The notes under the pieces are model-generated. The model saw nothing but the letters and a program-made list of their open reading frames with translations. It was not told where the DNA came from and made no database searches. 64,000 nucleotides of DNA from Lateolabrax maculatus (taxonomy: Eukaryota; Chordata; Actinopteri; Acropomatiformes; Lateolabracidae), in the NCBI GenBank assembly GCA_031216445.1, contig CM062204.1, positions 16,365,001 through 16,429,000 on the forward strand, read 5' to 3'. Shown in pieces: positions 1 to 11,139 of this stretch. How positions within the stretch are numbered: position 1 is the first letter of the stretch; each line of letters opens with the position of its first letter. The position numbers and the translations under genes were made by a program.

Positions 1-286
1 AAACACAGTAAAGTTCCCCTCAGAGCCAACATTCATACCAGTGCTGAATGAGAAGGCATTCTTCTTGACTTCTCTGATGAAATAACCATCAAACATCTCA
101 GCATTTACAGTTACCAGAATTCACACTTCATATCCAAACACTACAATAGACACGTAGTTCTTCCTGCTCTCTAGTTATAATCGAAAATATATTTACATTT
201 TAAGAGATGATAGTTTATGTCACTTTGAACAGACCTCATACCACCCCCAGTAAGACTTTAATTAAATCACATCAGACATTGCTCAC

Positions 287-502
287 CGTCAGCAACATAC
301 ACCTGCTCTCCCTGACCGCTCCACAGCAGCCCAGGAAGCCGATGACCAGCAGCACAGCACCCACTGCGATGAGCAGGTAGCTGACGTTCACCAGCTGGGA
401 TAACCCAGGAGGAACACCCTCCGCGTTATCCAGTAAACCCAGCAGAGAACCACTGTCCACCTTCACCCACACCCCCACACCCAGGATGGCTGCACCTGCC
501 AA
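287..502 (-). CDS. Tetraspanin coding exon 2
   Basis: Seventy-two codons follow a CATGCAG acceptor and end at a GTGAGC donor. They hold the rest of helix 1 (AGAAILGVGVWV), the small loop and helix 2, ending in GCCGAVRES and MLLT. No stop interrupts the frame. Confidence 0.87.
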
Positions 503-1619
503 CTGCATGATGGGTGGAAAGAACGGAGAGAAACAATTAGGACATGGCATTAAAGCAAGGATAAGTGAGGGTCAAATAGTGAAAAGATACAGTACAGACA
601 GGAGTGACATGATGAAAGGAGATACAGTTTTATTTTGTAATCAGGCCATAACAATAGCTAATTGCTAAAAGTAGTGCTGAGTGAAAGAGTTAAGAGACTT
701 TACACGCCCAATGTTTTACTAAAAAATACTTGTTGAGAGCTTGAACTGGGGATGTAAGAGGTCAATAGCAGGTGAGCGGGAGTTCAACTTGAGAATTATT
801 TAGAATAAGTAGTGTTTTTAAAAAAAGAATAGTTCAACATGTTTGGAAATAACGCCTTTTTTTGTTTTCCTGCCGAGCATTACATGAGAAGATTGAAACC
901 ACCCTCATGCTGTTATGGTAAATATGAAGCTGGAGCCAGCTGCTGGTCATCTTAGTTTAGCATAAAGACTGGAAAAAGTGGAAACAGCAAGTCTGGCTCT
1001 ATTGAGTAGTAACAAAATACACCTACCAGCACCTCTGAAGCTCACTAATTGATACATCATATCTTACAAAAACCCAAGTGTAAAAATTACAAGTTGTGTT
1101 TTTTACGGTGGGTTATGTGGCAGACCATTTTTCAACCAGCAGAGACTCCATTAGTGATTAGTGCTCTAGAGGTGCTGGATTTTGTTACCTTTGGACAGGC
1201 TGGCTGTTTCCCCGTCTTTATGCAAATATAAGATAATCCTGGCTGTAGCCTCATCATAGCAGAGACATAACAGACATTACAGACATGAGAGTGGTATGGA
1301 TCTTCTTGCATAACTCTTGACAAAAGAGGGAATAAGTGTTTTTTCCAACATGTCAAACTGTTCCTTTCAACTATAGAATAGAGGAAGTCCACAGCTACTG
1401 TTTGTTTTTCTAGGTTTAGCAGTAAAAAATAATTTTATACAAAGAAAAAAAATTAGCTTACACTCTTTGATAGCCTAGATTACGGTCTGTAAAATGTGCT
1501 GTCTAGTTTGTTTCCTTATGGGTCCAGGCCTACATTAAACAGTTTTCCTTTTTCCAACTCACAAAGATGCCACCATTGAAGATAAACATCATCATTTTGA
1601 GAAAGCCGGAGCAACACAT
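287..1619 (-). CDS. Tetraspanin (N-terminal two coding exons; partial gene)
   Basis: Two exons join in phase 0 (1563-1619, then 287-502) to give 91 residues. They begin with an MCC start and cover transmembrane segment 1, a small extracellular loop (around residues 32-57) and transmembrane segment 2, followed by a GCCGAV-RES motif. This order is typical of tetraspanins, four-pass membrane proteins that organise protein microdomains. The GCCGA motif and the double cysteine after the initiator Met are family hallmarks. The large loop with the CCG motif is missing because the gene continues before base 1. A 3' splice site lies 22 bases upstream of the ATG (exon edge near 1641), so a 5' non-coding exon must lie at higher coordinates. 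Its place beside rab3d suggests the TSPAN16 position of human 19p13.2, but the sequence reads more like TSPAN1/CD9-type proteins, so no symbol is given. Confidence 0.85.
503..1562 (-). other. Tetraspanin intron 1
   Basis: This is an intron between two phase-0 coding exons. Most of it is occupied by a dispersed teleost repeat (about 820-1340). I see no other gene in it. Confidence 0.75.
820..1340 (+). repeat. Dispersed teleost repeat, copy 1
   Basis: The stretch contains landmarks such as GAGAAGATTGAAACCACC, AAATATGAAGCTGGAGCCAG, AGCATAAAGACTGGAAA and CCTACCAGCACCTCTGAAGC. I recognise these from a very abundant non-coding repeat of percomorph fishes. A second, more diverged copy lies near 57.36-57.60 kb. 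The family name is not known to me, and the exact ends were not determined. Confidence 0.6.
1563..1619 (-). CDS. Tetraspanin coding exon 1
   Basis: Nineteen codons start with MCCSGFLK and run into the first membrane helix. The exon ends with a GTGAGT donor, and the join to the next exon is phase 0. Confidence 0.8.
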
Positions 1620-3317
1620 CTTGGCTGATTTTCTTTTCACACTGTAAAAAAAAAAGAGAACAACAAGTTAGTTGGTTAGTTAGTTAGTTCAGCTGCTAAC
1701 TAAATGACAGTATAATTGGTCACACTTCCTTATGTATTGCTTAGGGGATTTTGGTAAAGTGGACAACTTTGCATGTCACCTCTCATAGGAAAATCGACAG
1801 TATAGGGGTGGCTTACAACACAAGCAAGCACCAGCATGGGTCAAATGGCATTTGCTTTGGTTACACATTAACCACAGTAACTGGTAGGAAAACAGAAGGG
1901 GTCTTAATCTTCTTTAAGTGTGGCAAGTGTTTCATGTTGACGTAATCCAAGGTTTCGGTTGACGTGTGAGATAAGTTGCTCGTTCATACCCACACTTTAG
2001 TTTTTATTTTGCCTTGCCTGCAAATTATTTAAAGGATTATCAAGCACACAGTGGAGTCACATGATACGTTTGGGGTTTCCTGTTAACACTCAGGACTCCA
2101 TCTGGTACAGAAGGGAAAAATTCACTTCCTCCAGCTCTGAACTTTTAGTACTCTTCATCGTAAAACTATAAAAGCGGTTTTATATTACTGTGGCACTCTC
2201 TATCAATTTAACCATTGAATTGTTACCCAAATCTACATCATCCGCGACTGAAACTGTCTTTTCTTCACTGTTAAAAGTGTTCACAACTTGAACTTACAGT
2301 ATGCCATAAAATGTATGAAATACAGGTTTAAAAGGGGCCGTGTAAGTAGGTCATGGACATGTTGTCATTATCTGGCTCCAATAAATCAAATGTCCTCCAA
2401 TGAGTTTGTGATGGAAACGTACTTGTCATCACCATAAAACACGCACACCTTGTACCCAACCTTGCAAAACTTTGTTTATGTCTGTTCTCTTTATCTGAGA
2501 CATAAGTTCAGTTTAATAGTTACTGATCTTTTTTTCTTCCTTATTGCAACTATGCTATAACAATCAGTGGGAATATACTTGCTAACTGTTTTCTTGTTTC
2601 CAAGAGGCAATAAAATGCTTCCACAAAACCAGCAAAATCAAATGTGGTTTATTTGAACACATTTAATGGAAGACTTGAGGCAGAAAAAAAGGGCAAGAAA
2701 ACAACAACAAAATTTTAAGGTTCCTACATCACTAAAAATCTAACCGCTAAACAAGCTAGTTTCCTCTGCTGTGTAGAGAAGAGATTTTTAGTTTTTGTAC
2801 ATATTCTGTTAAAAAGAATTGAGTTGGACGATACTTGGCTCTTTCAGTCTGTTGGTAGTTATGTTAGTGTTATGATAACTACTTATATATCATAAAACAA
2901 AGTGACAATACGCATACACTGAGCAGTGGACATCAGGTAACCAACTACCTCGCTTTGGAAGGTAAACCTTAGGTTACAAGAAAAATATGAAACCATCAAT
3001 TATCAAATACAGAGTATGCGTCATTCATCATCCCTTCGTTCCCATACTCTTCTCTCCCGCAAAAGACATATTGGATCATGTCACGTTTGCTATACTATAT
3101 TTTTAGGTGGATTTAGATTAATAATAAGTATTTTATATGTTGATCATATAGTCAGATATTTAAATTAAATGTACAGAAGTATTATAAAGTATTGAAAGCA
3201 AAAAAAGCATGAAGCTTGTACCTGTACTGCAGTGAAGTCTGTCTGTCCGCTGAGGTCTGATCAATCAGGAGTGTCTGCTCAACAAGTCTTTCACATGCCC
3301 CTTTATCTTCTCACAGG

Positions 3318-3321
<4 letters not shown>

Positions 3322-3370
<49 letters not shown>
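3322..3370. repeat. (CA)n microsatellite
   Basis: About 24 uninterrupted CA units, then an imperfect AACACACAAA tail. Confidence 0.97.
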
Positions 3371-3377
<7 letters not shown>

Positions 3378-3526
3378 AAAGATAGGGAAAAGGAGAGTTC
3401 ATGCCCTACACGTCACTGACATTGCTCATGAGGAAGGTAACATTTCCTGGTGACCGAAGTCCCTTTAAAAATAGAATAGAAACTTTTATGAACTTTGCAA
3501 CAGTTCACAGTCAAAATACTAATATT

Positions 3527-3572
3527 GATGATCATCGATGATCATTGATGATCATTGATGATCATTGATGAT
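3527..3572. repeat. 10-bp tandem repeat (GATGATCATT)n
   Basis: Four to five head-to-tail 10-bp units. The first unit ends in ATC instead of ATT. Each unit contains the palindrome TGATCA. Confidence 0.93.
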
Positions 3573-4558
3573 TTTTTACATTTAACACAAATATCAAAAA
3601 CACAAGACAATTTCAAAAGGAGGAGCCAATTCAAGGAATTAAATAATTTAATGTTCAGAATAAACACACACAGATGTTTCATTTTGTAATAAATGGAAAA
3701 ACACTTCGGGTCTACTAATGTCAACACTGCAATCAGAGAACTACCAAACTTTTCCTATTATTTAGAAGTGCTGTTTAATTCAGAAAAATTACTTTGCACA
3801 AATGAAAACCAACAGACATACTGTATAGAGCCAATTCTTTTAATTTAAACTTTTATACGGATACAATAAACCAGGAGAAGGAAATATTGAATGAGCATTA
3901 ACCATCCAATATACAATAAGAGAAAGAAAAGAAAAAAAAAAACTTATATAAATTAAAATCAAATGAGAATATCCCCCCCAAAACATTAATAACAAGTCTG
4001 GCCTACGCACACAGACCTGGAATGACGCGGCACCTTTCAGGTATGTTTGACTTTGTACTGAACAGTTAGCGAGCCTTCCTCCTCAGCAGGATTGCAAGTT
4101 CACAGGATACACAGTGTGCGGTGTGAGTCACAGTGATGCATTTTTATGCAACACCCACAAGGGGGTAGCATGACACAAGTAAATCACAGCGATCCCCATG
4201 CCATGCTGATTTGGTTCATGCCTTTCATTCACATCCTAACCTGCAACAGGTGCTGTTCACCCACTGAACAAGAAATAATAAAGCAGAGCTGTCCAGGCAA
4301 AAGGCACAGCTGCTCAGTGCAGCTCTTTGGCATCTCAGTGTAACAGTCACATTCAAATTACGACGAAGCGCTGGAGTCGCCACCAAGTTGGGAAAAGATT
4401 AAATGAAGAAAAAGGGAGCCAAGCATCCAGGATAGTATTGTAGTAACATACAGTATGGTAAAGTACATTCACGATGATCGATTTTTGACATTTCAGTTAA
4501 TCTGTGTGCGTGCCTGTGACAATGAAACCTGCTTTCTATGAATTTCCATTGCCAGCTA

Positions 4559-4749
4559 TCAGCATGCACAGCCACCCTGGCTGCTGCGGGGTAGCGTCTC
4601 CTTCAGGTCGGTTCCCTTGTGATTGGCTGACGGACTGGCGTCACCGTTGGGGCTCTCGTTCATTTTCTCACAGATGACGTCCACCAGCTTGTCAAAAACC
4701 TGCTTCACGTTGATGTTGTCTTTGGCACTGGCCTCGAAGAACTGGAAGC
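4559..4749 (-). CDS. rab3d: rab3d last coding exon
   Basis: Follows the acceptor CTCTCCAG. It encodes FFEASAKDNINVKQVF, the hypervariable tail and the terminal CAC with a TGA stop at 4559-4561. Confidence 0.93.
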
Positions 4750-4838
4750 CTGGAGAGAGCAGAGAGAGAAAGAAGGGTTATTTTTGATTATTGAGTGAAG
4801 TTTGGTTTGTGTGCTCTTGCTGAGCATTCGATGCGTGC

Positions 4839-4893
<55 letters not shown>

Positions 4894-7800
4894 GACCGAG
4901 CTCTGTAGCCAGTCTTTGGGCATCTTCAGTGGGGACCTGCCTGTCTTCTTCCAGGTCCAGCTTATTGCCTACCAGCGCTACTTGAGCGTTGCCCCACGAG
5001 TACGTCTTGATCTGGGTTGCCCTGGGAAAGACCAACAGAACATTTTTACAACCACTTCACCGTACTGTACGTCCTGCAGCAACTCTCGGTTTTATTTTGC
5101 AGATTATAATTTTACTTACAGAACACTTCACAAAATATGATACCCCAGAGTATAAGGAGTGGTTAAAATTCAGTACTTCACCCCAAACAGCTGTGACATT
5201 AAAATGCTGCTTACTTGTTAATGCACCAGTAGTAATATTCCAATAATATGACCCATTCTGCCCAACGAGTATTTTTACTTTTGATATTCTAAGCATGTTA
5301 TGCCAACAACACTTTTGTATTTTGATGTAGGTAAAATTTTTATTGCAGGACTTGTAGTACTTGTAGAAATATTTTTAGAGTGGTTTTGCTACTTGAGTTA
5401 CAGGAAAATCATATATTTCTTTTATTTTTTTATTTTATTTGCTGTTATTTATTTTAAATATTACTAATGCCTATACTTAAACAATAACCTATACTAACTA
5501 CAATAATTATTTTACAATGATTGGAGGTAAATTGTCAGATGTGTGCCTTTATATGAAAAACGTTTTACTGCATCTATGATTCTATGCTATATTTCCTTTG
5601 CTGTTTCCCGTTACTGCAGCAGTGGGACCATTTCCCCCAAGTTTCGTCTTGTGTATTAAACACACAGCGAAAGGGCAGGGTGTCTGCAGGTCTTACCCAT
5701 CAACAAACACTCAATTTCAATCTCATGTGACAACACATGACTTTATAAATGCCTTCACCTTTTGGATAACACACACATACAGAGATATACATGGTGGTCT
5801 AAAAGTATGACGTTATATCTGGAGGTGTACCCACCAGTCCTGTACAGCACAGAACGACTCCTGGCTTGTGATATCATACATCAGCAGGAATCCCATGGCT
5901 CCTCTGTAGTAAGCTGTGGTGATGGTCCGGTAGCGCTCCTGCCCTGCTGTATCCTGTAAACATATGACACACCTGAGAAATTCTGTTCTTTTTTTTGTGA
6001 TCAATGACGAAGGAAACAGGGAAGTCATAGTTATCATGCTAGAGTTGGGGGCTGTTATTAGAGGCTGTCTGACAGGAAGAAAAAAATAAATTCCAACACT
6101 TTCTGTATAATTCCTTATAATCAACAATAAGAACAAACTCATTCTTTAAATGAAAATACAAAAAGATCCCAGAGAGAAGAAAACAAATGGTTAACTTGGT
6201 TGTTCTGAAAAGGAAAAGTGAATCATTAACTCTCTTAGAACAAAAGTTAATCGCTCCCTTCATGTGTTGATATTGCCACACCCTGTAAATACACCAGGAT
6301 ATGCACTCTGCTTTTTGGCTGTGCCTTAAGGGACACAAATAAGTACTGAGATGTAATTTTTCTTCTTTATGATCTTGTGATTGTGGGGGAAAAAAAACAA
6401 TAAAAGGCTTTAACTGATTAATCTAATAGGTTTAAATGTTCTCCCCTGATGAAATATAAGGCCAGCAGCTGTCAGGTACAATATTCAGGTCATGCACTTT
6501 TTAGGTCAGTGACTTACAGTATATATCAAAGGTACCATACTGTGGAAGACACAGCATGAGATGTTAATACTGTCTCAAATTTTGGTGCACAGTTTTACAA
6601 AATGAGTTGAGCTGGTTTTAACGGCCCCATGAAACCCATTCATACTGCTCAGCAGCCGATAACATTTTACTTGTACTTGGCACCTCCCTTGTGTAAAAGT
6701 ATGCAACTGTATCATTGTTAAACATAGCAGAGAAGGCATGCTATGCAGAATACATTAAGATAAAAAATAAAAAATAAAAAAGATGTATTACTTTCATCTA
6801 ACAGGAGCACTGCGGGTGAGTCCTTGCCTTTCACTAACATTTAGTAACAGATCTGTCCTCGGTGTCAGTCTGCGCAGTAAGCACATTCAGCTACAGCAGC
6901 TCAAACCCATGCATCTTTCATGAACCCTGCCGTCTGGGGACGATGTTAAACATCAACTGCCATTAACTCCAGTGTGTGAGAAATTAGTTTACGCCACATC
7001 CATGACAGGCTGCAGCGTGTAAGAGGGCAAACTAGGGAATGGGGTGAGGATAAACAGTCTGTGTTGTGTAACAACGCTTCTACCCTGCCTTTGGTTGAAG
7101 CTGTATTTTAGAACCTCTCAACCTGAGGTAAATGCCGTTAATTACCTCAAGTAAATTACAGCTCAGACATTAAAAGAGACTGCAGCGTTTTACGCTCAAT
7201 TTTGCTGATATACTGTCTGTCGAACCTGTTTGCTCTGTACAGTATAATTTCTTATCTGGTGTGGGGAGTGAAAAAGCTTCCTGAGCATTCTACTGGAAAT
7301 TATGAGGAGCTCTTTAGACCTCAGGGATGTGAATATCACAGCTCTTTCTAAGATGACACCCCGTATGTTAACTCGACTCTTAATCCCATTAAATTAACTC
7401 AACATTGCACATTTTTACAGCCATCAGTGCATTGAGTCTTTGGGGTTTGATACCCCACTTTAGTATTTCCAGAATATTTGGTCACCATTGGGAAAACAAT
7501 CACTCTATGCTTCATTACAGGAAAATAGAGTCTGATTCATACACAGTTATGGCTTTTATGATATTTGGGGTAAATGTTTGTCATTTGATCAATGTGGAAT
7601 CTTATTTCTTCCTCAACACATGAAAAAGACTCATCCCAATCTGCAATGAAATTTGGTTTACTTTATAATTTTTTTTATTTAATCGTTCAATAATATTTTT
7701 TGTAAATCGATTTGGTTAAAGACCATTACACATCACAAACAAAAGCCCTTGTAATGAATGGGAGAGTTGGCTAATTCTGCGCTAACCCACCTAAAACAAT

Positions 7801-8825
7801 TTAATGAATGTGGGTTTAAATGGAGAGCTTTTGTGTGTCACGGTATCTGTGCTGTTTTCAATTTTGCATTTTTTGCAATTTGCAACATTCTAATTCCAGT
7901 AAAAGTCTAAAGCCTTCCACTTTTCAGTTTTAATTAGAGTTCAGTCTGGTCCAACAGTAACACTGTCTGCCAGCTTTCAGTTCTCGACTTCTCCACTGAG
8001 CAAACATTAGTTTGTACTGGTCTTATCTGCCAGACTTCCACTCTTTCTTCCTGCTGCAGACGAGAAACCAGATTATGTGCATGTAAACAATTTGAAAGCA
8101 GGAAGGTGAAGGAGAGTAAAGGAGTTTTCATTACAGTAGCTTTGCGGTATTTTTCATGCCAAAATAACAAAAGCAAGCAAAGCTACAGTGTTCAGACCAG
8201 TTAAAATGACAAAAAGTTCCTATCATTCCCCATCAACTGAAATCTTTATAAAAAATATTGACTGTTTAAAGTTAATGGTGTTTGCTGTAATAATGCATAT
8301 TTTAAAATCTTTACATCTAACAATATTCTAACGTTTGGCAAGCGTTATACTGTACATCACTATGGAAAGAAAATATCCGTAAAAAGTATGCACCTGAAAA
8401 GCTCTACACCTATTTTTTCGACCTTTAGAAATGTCACACTGAACACAGTCAAACTGTAGATTAAATACATTTCAAAATTATATTATGAGAGACTTGTTTG
8501 TGTTATCGCTGAATTATTTATCACTGAAATTATTCCTTCCTTTTTCAGCTCATTTCAAAGATCAATGTCCCAGTGTATTTTTCCATCTCACCCAAATCTG
8601 AAGTTTGACCCTCTTGTCGCTCCTGTAGATGGTTTTGACTTTGAAGTCGATGCCCACTGTGCTGACAAAGGCTGAAGTGAAGGAGTTATCTGCGTAGCGG
8701 AACAGGAAGGAGGTTTTCCCCACGCTGCTGTTGCCGATGATCAGCAGCTTAAACATGTAGTCAAAGTTTTGGTCGGCTGCATCTCTCTGCTCCTGGCCCG
8801 CCCCTGGATCTCTGGCTAGTGCCAT
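4559..8825 (-). CDS. rab3d: Rab3-family small GTPase, Rab3D-like
   Basis: Four coding exons (8592-8825, 5835-5953, 4897-5021, 4559-4749) splice in frame to a complete 222-residue protein, close to the remembered 219 of human RAB3D. Visible motifs in order: P-loop GNSSVGKT near residue 31, the Rab3 switch I stretch ending FVSTVGID, the switch II motif DTAGQERYRTITTAYYRGAM, the NKLD guanine-specificity motif, the SAK motif, a variable tail, and a C-terminal CAC for double geranylgeranylation. Rab3 proteins control regulated exocytosis of secretory vesicles. The N-terminal stretch RDAADQNFDYMFKLL, FLLMYDI and CEKMNES favour Rab3D over A, B and C, and the neighbours fit human 19p13.2. The coding ATG directly follows a 3' splice site (TTTGACAG), so a 5' non-coding exon exists. 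Odd point: serine replaces the usual proline in switch I (FTSAF). Confidence 0.92.
4842..4890. repeat. (TG)n microsatellite just inside a rab3d intron
   Basis: About 24 TG units on the plus strand, which is CA on the rab3d transcript. The tract begins about six bases after the exon-3 donor and fills a third of the 147-base intron. Confidence 0.97.
4897..5021 (-). CDS. rab3d: rab3d coding exon 3
   Basis: Encodes ATQIKTYSW, the NKLD motif and ATEL. The donor GTCAGT is followed at once by a long CA tract on the transcribed strand. Confidence 0.93.
5022..5834 (-). other. rab3d intron
   Basis: An AT-rich 0.8-kb intron with correct borders (GTGGGT and CCCAG). Nothing else was recognised inside. 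Confidence 0.85.
5835..5953 (-). CDS. rab3d: rab3d coding exon 2
   Basis: Encodes DTAGQERYRTITTAYYRGAM and on to AVQDW, the switch II and effector region. The acceptor is TTTACAG and the donor GTGGGT, with the Trp codon split by the next intron. Confidence 0.94.
5954..8591 (-). other. rab3d intron
   Basis: A 2.6-kb AT-rich intron between the switch I and switch II exons. I see no exon, RNA gene or clear repeat element in it. Confidence 0.8.
8592..8825 (-). CDS. rab3d: rab3d coding exon 1
   Basis: Seventy-eight codons from the ATG to KLQIW, with the P-loop and switch I. The acceptor AG touches the ATG, and the donor is GTGAGA. Confidence 0.93.
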
Positions 8826-8953
8826 CTGTCAAATGAAGTGGGACAAAAAGTAGAGGAACTTTATCAAAAATCTGTGAAACTCATTCATAAACAAGTATCC
8901 ATCGTAAATTTGAAATGTTTATAATGGAACCATAAAAGAACTATGCAAACAGC

Positions 8954-9314
8954 TACAGCTGAAACGATTATTTAATTTATCGAAAGAGTCGATGGGTAGG
9001 AATTCATCGTCATCAATTCGTTAATTGTTTAGTTAATTTATCAACCAAATGCAAACATTCTTTGTGCAAAGCCTCCCCAATGTGAGGATTTGCTGCTTTT
9101 CTCAGTTTTTTTATCATCGTTAATTGAATATCTTTGGTTTCCTACTGTTGGCTGGACACAACAAGACATTTAATGATGCTACCTTAGGCTCCGGAAAACT
9201 GTTACGGACTTTTCTCAATGTTTTCTGACATTTTATAGACTAAACACTTGATCAATTAAACGAGTAAATAACCAACAAATCAACTGATAATGAAAATAAT
9301 CAGTAGCAGCCCTA
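8954..9314 (+). mobile_element. hAT-type miniature inverted-repeat element (non-autonomous)
   Basis: The 361-bp unit starts TACAGCTGAAACGATTATTT and ends AATAATCAGTAGCAGCCCTA, which are imperfect inverted repeats of each other. Nearly matching 8-bp flanks (CAAACAGC at 8946-8953 and CAAACAAC at 9315-9322) look like a target-site duplication of the length hAT elements make. The internal CGATTA/TTAATCG-like sequence resembles an abundant teleost element ending in CAGGGCTGCAACTAACGATT. There is no transposase frame. Confidence 0.65.
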
Positions 9315-9411
9315 CAAACAACAATACACCACTATACAGTAGGACTATAACATACAGTAAGTGCAGGAACGCCAGACTAATTCGCAAATGCATATTAGTC
9401 TGGAACCTCTC

Positions 9412-9833
9412 AGTTAATTTTTGATTTCCAAGGGGCATTATCACAACCGATCTGAGCAATGAAACGCAGTCCTGTCGTACAGTACGTCCTGTTAGAAGTA
9501 TGGCAAACATATTTATTATCAACATAAACTTTAAGTGCAGTTGTTTGTTCTTCTTTTTAGAGAAAATTTACTGTCCAGTCAGTGTAATTCTGCCGCTGTA
9601 GTCGGCAGAGGAATGCTTTGCATTGGCGGCAGCCATCTTGGTTATTTACAAAGATGCTTCAACAGCGCTTCTCTCTGTCAGTCATCATATTAAACCCGCC
9701 GCATACTAGATAAACGGTTGTGATTGGTTCGCCCGACACAACGGCGCTTCCAGTACCAAGGAAATCAGTTTGAATGGGAGAGGGACCAGACGTATCTGCC
9801 AGAGCAAATAATACATGAGCTCGTAGATTCGTC
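9412..9833 (+). repeat. Long inverted repeat, left arm
   Basis: About 420 bp that recur in opposite orientation at 10721-11139. Matching landmarks include AACTTTAAGTGCAGTTGTTT, CAGCCATCTTGG, GTTTGAATGGGAGAGGGACC and CATGAGCTCGTAGATTCGTC. Similarity is interrupted by small indels. The arm carries no convincing coding frame. Confidence 0.85.
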
Positions 9834-10039
9834 TGGTTCCCAGGCTAGAAAGTTCCTGCACGCACACAGGATAAATTACTGTGTGCCTATTGGTCTATTG
9901 TGTTTGCTTCTTTAAATTATGCCACAGTTTAAATCCTACATTAAATACTGTATGCTAATAAAAAAATTAAGATGAAAACATTTATTTGACTTATTGATAA
10001 GTCCAAAACATAAAAATTATTTTATTTAAAAAAAAAACA

Positions 10040-10283
10040 TAAAAGTTATTTTGACAGCAACATTCCCTAGTTTCAGTTTCTAAACTGTGAGGATTTACTT
10101 TTTTTTCTTTGTCTTACAACACTCAAAATTGAAAACTTCATTATATGATGACAAGAATTCTGGCTTTTGGAGATTGTAATGGGAATTTTTGACATTTTAC
10201 AGAGGAAATGATCAATCAATTAATCGAGAAAAAAAATGATCGGCAGATTAAATGATAATGAAAACAACTGTTAGATGCAGCCC
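10040..10283 (+). repeat. Diverged partial hAT-like miniature element
   Basis: Contains GATCAATCAATTAATCGAG, AGATTAAATGATAATGAAAA and an end GATGCAGCCCTGA. It is related to the 3' half of the element at 8954-9314 in the same orientation. The 5' end is unclear. Confidence 0.5.
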
Positions 10284-10720
10284 TGATAGAAATTAATAAT
10301 TCAATCAGAGCACATTGTTACCTACCTTGCCCCTGATAACATTATACTGTACAATCATGTTTTAAGGCAAAGAGAAAAAGTTGTGATTATGGTGGGGAAA
10401 GTCAATTCAGAAGTCAGACAAATGATCTGCACACTGACATGATAGTTTCCAATAAATCTAATTTATTAGAGCAATGTTTTGATCCAAGAGAGATGATTGT
10501 CAAGGGAAAGTTAATGCATCCTGGTAATTAAAATGAAGTGATTCTAATATTAACAATGAAATACATTGAAATTTACTACTAAAAGCTTCTGGGAATTCAC
10601 ATCCATGACAAACCATTAGCAAATGCATCAATGTTATTTCTCTTTGATGTTCACTTTATTTGAATCATGTAAGTGATGACAACTGAAAAAGTGAATAAGA
10701 AATTTGAGCGATGCAGTTGG

Positions 10721-11139
10721 GACGAATCTGCGAGCTCATGGCTCATTTGCTCTGGCAGATACATCTGGTCCCTCTCCCATTCAAACTGATTTCTCTGCTG
10801 ATTTATCGGGCTAACCAATCAAGCGTTTATCTAGTACGAGGCGGGTTTAATACGATGACTGACAGAGACGAGCGCCGTTCAGGTATCTTTGTAAATATCC
10901 AAGATGGCTGCTGCCGATATGGAACGTTCAGCGGCCGGCTACAGCGGCAGTATTTAACGGACTGGACGGTCAATTTTTCTAAAAGAAGAACAAACAACTG
11001 CACTTAAACTTTATGTCGATAAGAAATATGTGTTTGACGAACTTCTGACAAGACGTACCGTCGGACAGGACAGCGCTTTGTTGCTCTGATTGGTTGTTTC
11101 CGCCCGTCGATAACGCCACTTTGAAATCAAAAATGAACT
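10721..11139 (-). repeat. Long inverted repeat, right arm
   Basis: Reverse-complement partner of 9412-9833, for example GGTCCCTCTCCCATTCAAAC, AAGATGGCTGCTGCCG and AAACAACTGCACTTAAA. The spacer between the arms is about 887 bp. AAGATGGCTGC resembles a YY1 site. Confidence 0.85.

Larger units (their letters stand above)
1642..4558. other. Region between tetraspanin and rab3d stop codon; includes rab3d 3' UTR
   Basis: No coding exon is recognisable here. The part next to 4558 must contain the rab3d 3' UTR, but its poly(A) site was not fixed. The stretch also holds a CA microsatellite at 3322-3370 and a 10-bp tandem repeat at 3527-3572. The tetraspanin 5' non-coding exon should lie somewhere in or near it. 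Confidence 0.6.

Noticed and set aside
1..122. A minus-strand open frame at the window edge that could be the next tetraspanin exon
   Set aside because: It does not read as a third membrane helix, has no pyrimidine-rich acceptor and shows no tetraspanin motif.
3527..3572. Possible CRISPR-like array
   Set aside because: Units are 10 bp and contiguous, with no spacers, in a vertebrate genome.
4778..5140. Long frames through the TG/CA repeat next to rab3d exon 3
   Set aside because: They read the microsatellite or the wrong strand of a real exon.
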